DNA of 61,893 nt from Cryobacterium tagatosivorans. GTDB lineage: Bacteria; Actinomycetota; Actinomycetes; Actinomycetales; Microbacteriaceae. The notes below the pieces were generated by a model. The model saw nothing but the letters and a program-made list of their open reading frames with translations. It ran no database searches and was not told the origin of the DNA. The position numbers were made by a program, and so were the translations under genes. Location: the NCBI RefSeq assembly GCF_004402215.1, contig NZ_SOEZ01000044.1:1-61893 (forward strand), written 5' to 3'. Positions 53,082 through 61,893 of the stretch are shown piece by piece. Positions within the stretch are counted from its first letter, which is position 1; the number at the start of each line of letters is the position of its first letter.

Positions 53082-53732
53082 GAGCCGGCGATTCCGTTCG
53101 ACGGATGCCGCGGCCAGGGCGTGTCCGCCGGGGCCAGGCTGGCCCAGCCGCGCGAACGCGAGGCCTGTGCCGCGAGCACGCCGAGGGCGAGCGAGGGGTT
53201 CTGCACCCGGCGGGCGAGCACGGCGTCGACGCACTCGTCGAGCGGCACCCAGCGGAGCTCCATGTCGGCTTCCTCGTCGGTGCGGTCGAAGGCGTCCTCG
53301 AGCACGGTCAGCCCGCGGGCCAGGTAGATCCGGATGGCCTCGCTGCTGCCGCCCGGCGAGGTGTAGAACTCGGCGAGCACGCTCCAGTCGGTGGCCGCGA
53401 TGTCGGTTTCCTCGGCCAGTTCGCGCCCCGCCGCGACGGCCGGGTTCTCGCCCGGTTCGTCGAGCAGCCCGGCCGGCAGCTCCCATTCGCGCATCCGTAC
53501 CGGGTGCCGGTACTGCTTGATCAGCAGCACCCGGTCGTGGTCGTCGATCGCCAGGACCGCGACGGCCCCGGGGTGGTCGACGTATTCGCGGGTGATCGCC
53601 GAACCGTTGTAGCCGAACCGGTCGCGGCGCACACCCCAGACCCGGCCGTCGAAGACGAGTTCGCTGCCGGAGACCGCCGCGTCGACCGGTTCATCCTCCA
53701 GCGGAGGGTGACCGGTCGGAAGCCCGGAGGCC

Positions 53733-53740
<8 letters not shown>
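53078..53740 (-). CDS. nudF: ADP-ribose pyrophosphatase, Nudix family
   Basis: A 220-aa hydrolase. The Nudix box runs from [12 protein letters not shown] through RELAEETD (about 91-113), and the [16 protein letters not shown] segment before it is typical of ADP-ribose pyrophosphatases. The C-terminal 30 residues extend beyond the usual domain. Start overlaps the pyrG stop by 8 nt. Confidence 0.92.
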
Positions 53741-55439
<1,699 letters not shown>

Positions 55440-55470
55440 GGGCTTTGATCCTATCAGTTGGAAATGGCGT

Positions 55471-57165
55471 TCAGCGGGCTTGGGCGAGCGAGATGAGTTC
55501 CCGGGCGTGTTCGAGCCCGCTGGCGGAGTCCGGCAGGCCGGAGAGCAGCCGGGCCATTTCCGCCGCCCGTTCGTCGCCATGCAGCTGGCGGACGCTGCTC
55601 GCGGTGACGGCGCCGTCGCTGCCCTTGACGACGCTGAGGTGGTTGTCGGCGAACGCGGCCACCTGCGCGAGGTGGGTCACGACGATCACCTGTGAGGTTT
55701 CCGCGAGCCTGGCGAGTCGCCGCCCGATCTCGATGGCCGCGGCCCCGCCCACGCCCGCGTCGACCTCGTCGAAGACGAACGTCGGCACCGGGTCGGCCTG
55801 GTTGATGACCACTTCGATCGCGAGCATCACCCGGGACAGTTCGCCGCCGGATGCCCCGCGGGCCAGGGCCCGAGGCTCGGCGCCGGCGTGCGGCTGCAGC
55901 AGGATCTTCACGAGGTCGCGCCCGGTCGCGGTGAACTCGTCGCGGCTGTCGATCTCGACGACCAGGACCGCGTCGGGCATGGCGAGGGCGCCGAGTTCGA
56001 TGGTGACGGCCGCGCCGAGTGCGGCGGCGGCGGCCCGGCGGATGGCGGTGAGCCGGTCGGCCAGTTCCTGGACGAGGCGACGGTCGGCATCCGCGTCGTT
56101 GCTGAGCAGTTCGATCCGGTCGGAGTCGCTGTCGAGTTCGACGAGCCGGGCGCTGCCGGTGTCCAGGAACTCGATCGCCTCGTCGATGCCTCCGGCGTAC
56201 TTGCGGGCGAGGCCGATCAGCTCGGCCCGGCGTTCCTGAACGATCTCGAGTTCTCGGGCGCCGTCGGCGTCGAGGCCGGCGAGGTAGCTGGAGAGCCGGC
56301 CGGCGATGTCGGCGACCAGGAACCCGGCGTCGGCCAGCGCCTCGACCAGGGGCGGCAGTGCGGGGTCGTGCTCGGCGGCCCTGTCGAGCCGGCGGCGGGC
56401 GTATTCGAGCAGGGCGACCACGTCGGGCGCCCCGTCGGTGCTCTCCTCGGCGGAGAGGTGTTCCCGGGCCTCGGCCGCGGCCAGGCGCAGGTCTTCGAGG
56501 TTGCCGAGGCGTTCGGCACGGGCGCCGAGCTCGGCGTCCTCGCCCGGCTGCGGGGCGATGGCTTCGATTTCGGCGATCGCGGAGCGCAGCTCGTCGGCTT
56601 CGAGCGCCCGGAGCGCCTGCTCGGCCACGAGGCGGTCGAGCTCGTCCCGGTTGGCCTGCCAGCGGTGGAAGGCGTGCTGGTAGAGCCCGAGCGTTTCGGT
56701 CAGGTCGGCGCCGGCGTAGCGGTCGAGCGCGGCGCGCTGGGCGACGGATGACCGCAGGCGCACCTGGTCGGACTGGCCGTGCACGACGACGAGGTCTCCC
56801 CCGAGGTCGCCGAGCACGGCGGCCGGGGCGCTGCGGCCGCCGACGACGGCCCGGCTTCGGCCCTCGGCGGACACGGAGCGGCCGAGGATGAGTTCGGGTC
56901 CGTCGAGGTCTCCCCCGGCGTCGCGGACGCGCTCGGCGACGGCGCCGTCGGGCTCGACGAGCCAGCGTCCCTCGACCCAGCTCTGGGCCTGACCCTGGCG
57001 CACGGTGCCGGCATCGGCTCGTTCGCCCAGCAGGAGGCCGAGCGCGGTGACGACCATGGTCTTGCCCGCGCCGGTTTCGCCGGTCACGGCGGTGAAACCC
57101 GGGCCGAGCGGCAGGGTCGCCTCGGCGATGACGCCGAGGTCCCTGATGAAGAGTTCCTCGATCAT
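55471..57165 (-). CDS. recN: DNA repair protein RecN
   Basis: A 564-aa SMC-like ATPase for double-strand break repair. [20 protein letters not shown] starts the ATPase, [16 protein letters not shown] is the P-loop, a long coiled-coil middle follows, and [14 protein letters not shown] is the Walker B/signature end. It lies 9 nt after nadK and 31 nt before pyrG. Confidence 0.96.
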   Translation of the reverse strand: MIEELFIRDLGVIAEATLPLGPGFTAVTGETGAGKTMVVTALGLLLGERADAGTVRQGQAQSWVEGRWLVEPDGAVAERVRDAGGDLDGPELILGRSVSAEGRSRAVVGGRSAPAAVLGDLGGDLVVVHGQSDQVRLRSSVAQRAALDRYAGADLTETLGLYQHAFHRWQANRDELDRLVAEQALRALEADELRSAIAEIEAIAPQPGEDAELGARAERLGNLEDLRLAAAEAREHLSAEESTDGAPDVVALLEYARRRLDRAAEHDPALPPLVEALADAGFLVADIAGRLSSYLAGLDADGARELEIVQERRAELIGLARKYAGGIDEAIEFLDTGSARLVELDSDSDRIELLSNDADADRRLVQELADRLTAIRRAAAAALGAAVTIELGALAMPDAVLVVEIDSRDEFTATGRDLVKILLQPHAGAEPRALARGASGGELSRVMLAIEVVINQADPVPTFVFDEVDAGVGGAAAIEIGRRLARLAETSQVIVVTHLAQVAAFADNHLSVVKGSDGAVTASSVRQLHGDERAAEMARLLSGLPDSASGLEHARELISLAQAR

Positions 57166-57174
57166 GCGACGCGT

Positions 57175-58104
57175 CTATTCACGGCCGACCGGGCCCCGCC
57201 AGCCCGTGACGGGCAGGTTGAACTTGTTGACCAGTCGGTCGGTGAACGGGCCGCTGTGCAGCCGGGCCAGGCGCACCGGCACCGGGGAGCGCCGCACGAC
57301 GACCCGGGCGCCGGGCGGCAGGTCGTGCGTGCGTCGTCCGTCGGCGTAGAGCACCGCGGATCCCGGCGTGCGGGCCAGGATCTCGACGGCGAGGGAGGAG
57401 TCCGGTCCGACCACGAGCGGCCGGGCGAAGAGAGCGTGGGCGCTGAGCGGCACCAGCAGCAGGGCGTCGAGGCTCGGCCAGACGACGGGGCCGCCGGCGG
57501 AGAACGAGTAGGCCGTGGACCCGGTGGGCGTCGACATGACCACCCCGTCGCAGCCGAAGGAGGAGAGCGGTCGGCCGTCGACCTCGATGACGACCTCGAG
57601 CATCCGTTCGCGGCTGGCCTTCTCGACGGTGGCTTCGTTGAGCGCCCAGGTTTCGTAGACCACGTCGTCGTCGACCTTGACCCGCACGGCCAGGGTCATG
57701 CGCTCTTCGACGAGGTAGTCGCGGGACAGCGCCCGGCGCACGGCTTCGCCGAGGTCGTCGCGTTCGCTTTCGGCCAGGAAGCCGACATGGCCGAGGTTGA
57801 TCCCGAGCAGCGGCGCCGAGCATCCGCGGGCGACCTCCGCGGCGCGCAGGATCGTGCCGTCGCCGCCCAGCACGATGACGAGTTCGAGGTCGGTGAGCTT
57901 GACCGTGTCGCCGAGGATGGCGACGTGCCCGTCGAGGGACGGCGCGGAGGCGAGCAGGTCCGCCTGCTCGTCGCGGGCCAGTACCGGAACGGCGCCGGCG
58001 GCGAGGAGCTGTTCGCAGACCGTGACCGCGGCCGCGAGGGAATCCCGGCGGCCGGTGTGGGCGACGACGAGGATGTTGCGTGGCGGTGCAGTCACAATGC
58101 TCAC
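57175..58104 (-). CDS. nadK: NAD kinase
   Basis: A 309-aa kinase that makes NADP. The GGDGTILRAAE motif (near 76) and the TGSTAYSFSAGGPVVWP motif (near 177) are diagnostic. The GTG start at 58104 overlaps the tlyA stop by 4 nt. Confidence 0.96.
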   Translation of the reverse strand: MSIVTAPPRNILVVAHTGRRDSLAAAVTVCEQLLAAGAVPVLARDEQADLLASAPSLDGHVAILGDTVKLTDLELVIVLGGDGTILRAAEVARGCSAPLLGINLGHVGFLAESERDDLGEAVRRALSRDYLVEERMTLAVRVKVDDDVVYETWALNEATVEKASRERMLEVVIEVDGRPLSSFGCDGVVMSTPTGSTAYSFSAGGPVVWPSLDALLLVPLSAHALFARPLVVGPDSSLAVEILARTPGSAVLYADGRRTHDLPPGARVVVRRSPVPVRLARLHSGPFTDRLVNKFNLPVTGWRGPVGRE

Positions 58105-58901
58105 GCTCCCACCAGGGCCGGTATCCGGTCCATCCATTCTGTCGGATTGCTGCCCGATTTCGTGGTCATCCAGCAGAGGTACTCGTGATTGCCCGCGGTG
58201 CCGGCGATCGGCGAGGCGATCAGTCCGTTGGTGCGGAGGCCCAGGTCCCAGCCGGCCCAGAGCACGCCGGAGACGGCATCCGCCCGGAGCCCGGGGTCGT
58301 GCACGATGCCCTCGCGGATGCCGCCGCGGCCCACCTCGAACTGCGGCTTGACCAGCAGCACGAAATCGGCGCCGGGCTCGGCCGTCGCCACCAGCGCGGG
58401 CAGCACGTGGGTGAGGGAGATGAAGGAGAGGTCGGCGACGACCAGGCTGGGCCGCTCGGCCACACTGGAGGCCGCGGCGACGTTCTCCGGGGTGGCGTTC
58501 TTCACGTTGAAGCCCTCGACGAGCGAGAGCCTGGGCTCGAGCGCCAGCTGCGGGGCGAGCTGGCCGTGGCCGACGTCGACGGCGATGACCTGCGCGGCGC
58601 CGCGTTCGAGCAGCACCTGGCTGAACCCGCCGGTCGACGCGCCGGCATCGAGCACGGTGCGGCCGGTGACGTCGAGGCCGAACGCGTCGAGGGCCGCGAT
58701 GAGCTTGTGGGCGCCGCGGCTGACGTAGTGGTCGGTCGCCGCGACCTCGATGACCTGGTTGTCCCTGACCTTGGCGGATGCCTTGACGGCCGGTTTGCCG
58801 TCCACCGTGACGAGTCCGTCGGCGATGACCCGCGCCGCGACCGTGCGCGAACGCACCAGCCCGCGCTCGGCGAGGGCGGCGTCGAGCCGCTGCTCGGTCA
58901 T
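58101..58901 (-). CDS. tlyA: TlyA-type rRNA 2'-O-methyltransferase
   Basis: A 266-aa protein with an N-terminal S4 domain (LDAALAERGLVRSRTVAARV) and an FtsJ-like SAM-binding domain (TVLDAGASTGGFSQVLLERG, about 83-102). TlyA modifies 16S and 23S rRNA and sets capreomycin sensitivity in mycobacteria. Its ATG overlaps the stop of the small upstream gene. Confidence 0.94.
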   Translation of the reverse strand: MTEQRLDAALAERGLVRSRTVAARVIADGLVTVDGKPAVKASAKVRDNQVIEVAATDHYVSRGAHKLIAALDAFGLDVTGRTVLDAGASTGGFSQVLLERGAAQVIAVDVGHGQLAPQLALEPRLSLVEGFNVKNATPENVAAASSVAERPSLVVADLSFISLTHVLPALVATAEPGADFVLLVKPQFEVGRGGIREGIVHDPGLRADAVSGVLWAGWDLGLRTNGLIASPIAGTAGNHEYLCWMTTKSGSNPTEWMDRIPALVGA

Positions 58902-59062
58902 CCGGCCACCCTGGGCGGAACGTCCCCGCCCTCGAGGCCTTCGCGCAGCTGCTCGTGCAGCTGCCCGTAGGCGGCGGCGCGTGATTCCAGCGGCTGCCCC
59001 TCGATCACGGCGAGGGTGGAGACGAGTGCGTCGTCCAGCGGTGTCTCGTCCTCGGTATTCAC
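58898..59062 (-). CDS. Small 54-aa acidic protein between HAD gene and tlyA
   Basis: Read from GTG 59062, preceded by AGGAAAC. The product (TEDETPLDDALVSTL, then a QLHEQLREGLEGG helix) is helical and acidic. Small proteins in this exact place before tlyA are frequent in Actinobacteria. Overlap with tlyA (ATGA) supports translation. Function unknown. Confidence 0.75.
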   Translation of the reverse strand: MNTEDETPLDDALVSTLAVIEGQPLESRAAAYGQLHEQLREGLEGGDVPPRVAG

Positions 59063-59072
59063 GTTTCCTAGG

Positions 59073-60104
59073 CTATCGGTCGAGATAGAGACGCTCCGGA
59101 ACATTGAGGCCGTAGATCGGGCGGCCGGACTTCCAGATCACGGCGCAGGCGGCGCGGAGCAGGTTGATCCCGTCGTCACCGTCGGCGACGATCTCCACCT
59201 CGGCGCCGCGGATGCGCACCGTGGCCCCGTCGACCGTCGCCGAGGATCCGTCGCGGGAGAACCGGGTCTCCGGGTACGGTTCATGCAGCTGCCGGAGGTC
59301 GTCGAGGATGAAGGTGGGCCGGGATGTGGCGTCGGCCGCGAGCACCTGCTTGGCCTTGTCGATTCCGGTGAGCACGAGCGCCGAGGGGATCTCCGCCCGG
59401 TTGGCGCCGAGGATGTCGGTGTCGAGGCGGTCGCCGATGAACAGCGCGCGCCTGGCCTGGAACCGGTCGACGGCTTCGACGAAGATGGCCACCTCGGGCT
59501 TGCCGGCCACGATCGGCAGCCGGCCGACCGCGGTGTGCACGGCGGAGACGAGGGTCCCGTTGCCGGGGGCGATCCCCCGGGCCACCGGGATGGTCCAGTC
59601 GGTGTTCGTCGCGATCCACGGGATCGCCGAGCCATCGGCGGCGGGGTGCAGCGCGAAGGATGCCTCGGCGAGCTGGGTCCAGCCGACGTCCGGGGAGAAT
59701 CCCTGCACGACGGCGGCCGGGGAGTCGTCCGCCGAGCGGGTGACGACGAAGCCGGCCTTCTCGACCTCGGAGACGAGTCCTTCGCCGCCGACGACGAGAA
59801 TGCGGGACCCCGCGGGAGCCTGGTCGGCGAGGAGCCGGACCGCTGCCTGGGGCGAGGTGACGACATCCGTCGCCGCCACCCTGAGGCCGAGTTCGGTCAG
59901 GTGGTCGGCCACGGACTGGTCGGTGCGGGCCGCGTTGTTCGTGATGTAGCCGACGCGCAGGGTTTCGGCCGCACGGTTGAGGCTCTCGACGGCATGCGGG
60001 ATCGCCTTCGGGCCGGCGTAGACGACGCCGTCAAGGTCGGCGAGCACGACGTCGACGCCGGTGAGCGGCGTCGCCGTACTAATCTTTCGCCGCTTCGTCA
60101 GCAA
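59073..60104 (-). CDS. HAD-superfamily hydrolase, NagD-like
   Basis: A phosphatase of about 343 aa. DLDGVVYAG carries the nucleophile aspartate, YITNNAARTD is motif II, and IGDRLDTDILGANRAEI is motif IV of the NagD/PGP group (cap type C2). Substrates of this group are sugar or nucleotide phosphates; the exact one is not predictable. The only start giving the full N-terminus is the TTG at 60104, inside the previous gene's end. This start is uncertain. Confidence 0.88.
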   Translation of the reverse strand: MLTKRRKISTATPLTGVDVVLADLDGVVYAGPKAIPHAVESLNRAAETLRVGYITNNAARTDQSVADHLTELGLRVAATDVVTSPQAAVRLLADQAPAGSRILVVGGEGLVSEVEKAGFVVTRSADDSPAAVVQGFSPDVGWTQLAEASFALHPAADGSAIPWIATNTDWTIPVARGIAPGNGTLVSAVHTAVGRLPIVAGKPEVAIFVEAVDRFQARRALFIGDRLDTDILGANRAEIPSALVLTGIDKAKQVLAADATSRPTFILDDLRQLHEPYPETRFSRDGSSATVDGATVRIRGAEVEIVADGDDGINLLRAACAVIWKSGRPIYGLNVPERLYLDR

Positions 60105-61698
60105 CGGCGGCCGAGCCCTCGTCGGTGGTCGAGCCGTCGGTGGTCGAGCCTGTCGAGACCTCGTCGATCTTGGCGTAGTCCTCGTCCTCGTCCTCGTCGA
60201 TCTCGATGATCTCCATCGTCTCGTCCGGCTGGTCGCCGGCCGTGCCGAGGGCCGCGTCCGCGCGGGCGGCACGTTCCTGCCAGGTCACGGCCTCTTCTTC
60301 GCGGCCGAGTTCCTCGAGCACCTCGGCGTAGGCCGAGAAGAGCTCGGGGCTGTAGGAGAACGCCTTCTTCGGGTCGAGCTGCGGGATCTCGAGCTCGCTC
60401 AGCGCGGCCTCGGCCTCGCCGAGGTCCAGGCGTGCGCCGGACATGGCGATGGCCAGCGCGACCTGCACGGATGCCGGAAGGGTGCTGCGATCGACCGAAC
60501 GGCCCAGTTCCAGCGCGCGGTCGGGACGACCCACGCCACGTTCGCTGTCCACCATGAGGGGCAGCTGGTCGTTGGAGCCGGAGATGCGGCGGTAGGTGCG
60601 CAGTTCGCGCAGCGCCAGGGCGAAGTCACCGGTGGCGTAGGCCGTGATGGCGAGGCTTTCGCGGACGACGGCGATCCGGCCGGCTCGACGGGCCGCCGAC
60701 AGCACGTGCCGGTGCGCGAGTTCGGGGTCCTCGTCGATGACGCGGGCCGCCATGGCCAGGTGCCGGCCGACGGCCTCGGCGTTGTCCTTGGTCAGGGTCT
60801 TCAGTTCGTTGCGGGCGATCCGGTCGAGGTCCTGCGACGTCACGTCGTCGGGCAACTCGGGGTCGTCGTGGCGAGGACGAACGGCGCGCAGCTCGCGCTG
60901 CATCCGCTGTTCTTCGGTCATCTCCTCTTCGACGGCGCGAGCGTCGCGGTCACCGCGGGCGGGGGCGCCTTCGCGGGTCCAGAGCTTTTTTCCGGCGTCG
61001 CGCGGGGCGCCGGCACGGGTCGGTGAACCGCCGCGTGCGCCCCACTCCTTGCGTTCGCCGGTTCGGGGAGCCGAGTCGCGGCGCGGGCGCTCGGACGAAG
61101 CACCATCCTTGGCCCAGGGCTTGCGCTCACCATCACGCGACTGCGCGGGACGGTCCGAGTTGCCCCGGTAGGCGGGGCGGTCGCCGCCCTGCTGGGGACG
61201 ATCGGAGTTGCCGCGGTAGGGGGCACGTTCGCCATCCTTGGCCCACGGCTTGCGCTCACCATCACGCGACTGCGCGGGACGGTCCGAGTTACCACGATAC
61301 GGGGCACGCTCGCCATCCTTCGCCCACGGCTTGCGCTCACCATCACGCGACTGCGCGGGACGGTCCGAGTTACCACGGTAGGGAGGACGCTCACCATCGC
61401 GCTGGGGACGATCGCTGTTGCCACGATAGGGAGGACGCTCACCATCACGCGACTGCGCGGGACGGTCGGAATTGCCACGGTACGGAGGACGCTCGCCTCC
61501 CTGCTGCGGACGATCGCTGTTGCCACGGTACGGAGGACGCTCGCCGTCACGCTGCGGACGATCGGAATTGGCACGGTACGGAGGACGTGCGCCGTCCTGG
61601 CGCGGTCGGTCCGACCGACCCTGGTGGCCCCCGCTGGAGCGACGCTCGTCGCGGCCGCCGTCGCGTGATTCGTTGCCGTGCGATCCTGAAGGGCTCAC
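60079..61698 (-). CDS. Arg/Gly-rich repeat protein with TPR-like C-terminal domain
   Basis: A 539-aa protein. The first 230 residues are a basic low-complexity region with eight YRGNSDRP-type units and three KPWAKDG inserts, probably disordered and RNA-binding. Residues about 260-480 are helical and resemble tetratricopeptide repeats (LAMAARVIDEDPELAHRHV, AYATGDFALALRELR). The tail is acidic. GTG 61698 has GGAG 8 nt upstream, better than the ATG 30 nt earlier. Actinobacterial relatives are often labelled primosomal protein without evidence. It is the first gene of the housekeeping run after the 5S gene. Confidence 0.85.
   Translation of the reverse strand: MSPSGSHGNESRDGGRDERRSSGGHQGRSDRPRQDGARPPYRANSDRPQRDGERPPYRGNSDRPQQGGERPPYRGNSDRPAQSRDGERPPYRGNSDRPQRDGERPPYRGNSDRPAQSRDGERKPWAKDGERAPYRGNSDRPAQSRDGERKPWAKDGERAPYRGNSDRPQQGGDRPAYRGNSDRPAQSRDGERKPWAKDGASSERPRRDSAPRTGERKEWGARGGSPTRAGAPRDAGKKLWTREGAPARGDRDARAVEEEMTEEQRMQRELRAVRPRHDDPELPDDVTSQDLDRIARNELKTLTKDNAEAVGRHLAMAARVIDEDPELAHRHVLSAARRAGRIAVVRESLAITAYATGDFALALRELRTYRRISGSNDQLPLMVDSERGVGRPDRALELGRSVDRSTLPASVQVALAIAMSGARLDLGEAEAALSELEIPQLDPKKAFSYSPELFSAYAEVLEELGREEEAVTWQERAARADAALGTAGDQPDETMEIIEIDEDEDEDYAKIDEVSTGSTTDGSTTDEGSAAVADEAAKD
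60139..60160. repeat. Second copy of the dispersed 19-bp repeat
   Basis: Reverse complement of 36372-36390 with one change, extended to GAGACC at the end. It lies inside the acidic tail region of the Arg-rich repeat protein, next to a partial copy at about 60123-60135. Confidence 0.5.
61100..61600. repeat. Tandem coding repeats of the Arg-rich protein
   Basis: About eight imperfect units of 42-90 bp encode YRGNSDRP followed by variable linkers. Near-identical blocks suggest recent expansion. Not a CRISPR array: repeats are in frame, of variable spacing and lack unique spacers. Confidence 0.85.
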
Positions 61699-61759
61699 TG
61701 TGTCTCCTGTGTAATTGTGCCTGGTCATTTCGACCGGCTGTTCAAGCGTAACTTAACGC

Positions 61760-61789
61760 AAAATGGCCACCCTGTGAGGTGGCCATTTT
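61760..61789. terminator. Terminator after the 5S rRNA gene
   Basis: Perfect 12-bp stem (61760-61771 / 61778-61789) with a 6-nt loop. T-rich sequence flanks it on both strands (TTTTG on each side). It should end the rRNA operon on the minus strand. Confidence 0.85.
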
Positions 61790-61807
61790 GTTTGTTTCTA
61801 AGTTAAG

Positions 61808-61893
61808 TCCGGCGGTGTCCTACTCTCCCACAGGGTCCCCCCTGCAGTACCATCGGCGCAAAGAGTCTTAGCTTCCGGGTTCGGAATGAGACC
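61808..61893 (-). rRNA. rrf: 5S rRNA, 3' part
   Basis: The minus strand reads through the conserved 5S segments CCGAACCCGGAAGCTAAG, GATGGTACTGC and GAGAGTAGGACACCGCC, ending at about 61808. The 5' end is beyond the window. It marks the end of an rRNA operon transcribed in the same direction as the housekeeping run. Confidence 0.93.

Noticed and set aside
61100..61600. Regular repeats resembling a CRISPR array
   Set aside because: Repeats are in frame with a long gene, differ in spacing and have no unique spacers or cas genes nearby.

Overview
The window comes from a high-GC actinobacterium, most likely a Microbacteriaceae member. The right third has the gene order tlyA-nadK-recN-pyrG-nudF-xerD-parA-scpA-scpB-rluB-tyrA-cmk-der that is familiar from Actinobacteria. 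Leaderless, GTG-rich starts and 4-nt stop/start overlaps (ATGA or GTGA) are common throughout. The window ends inside a 5S rRNA gene.

Left 36 kb: an integrative island complex at a tRNA-Pro(GGG) gene. The intact tRNA is at 36103-36176 (minus). Its 3' end is repeated at 259-300 and at 10162-10191, each copy with its own hairpin on the tRNA 3' side. A tyrosine integrase (34674-35906) points at the intact tRNA. Paired TGGTCCCC arm-like repeats occur beside the integrase and again just inside the leftmost copy, so the integrase appears to own an element spanning the whole 0.26-36.1 kb. The middle copy splits it into a 9.9-kb defence segment and a 26-kb conjugation/metabolic segment.

Defence segment (480-9452, all minus): a SLATT-type membrane protein, a reverse transcriptase (YVDD), a 2,061-aa protein with an N-terminal Cap4/DUF4297-like nuclease and a STAND-type NTPase, and a 229-aa protein of unknown function. 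The four genes look like one operon. This is the best candidate for an undescribed system: it would join an RT/SLATT module to an Avs-like sensor nuclease.

Conjugation/metabolic segment: a PIN toxin-antitoxin pair, an HTH protein, a decayed chrA, three sulfatases joined by ATGA overlaps, a TetR regulator and a dipeptide-type ABC importer (10.4-24.5 kb) precede a reduced conjugation module. That module has an SCO6880-like protein, a VirB4-like ATPase, a VirD4-like coupling protein, SSB, DUF4913-like protein, excisionase and integrase (24.7-35.9 kb). I see no relaxase.

Backbone, 36.4-45.2 kb: a GNAT acetyltransferase, then an acetate-use locus. acsA-actP-DUF485 (minus) diverges from a LytS/LytTR two-component system followed by a second DUF485-like/SSS symporter pair.

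Backbone, 45.3-61.9 kb: one long minus-strand housekeeping run covering rRNA modification, NAD kinase, DNA repair, CTP synthesis, chromosome segregation, tyrosine synthesis, dCMP/CMP kinase and ribosome assembly. It starts downstream of the 5S gene with an Arg-rich repeat protein.
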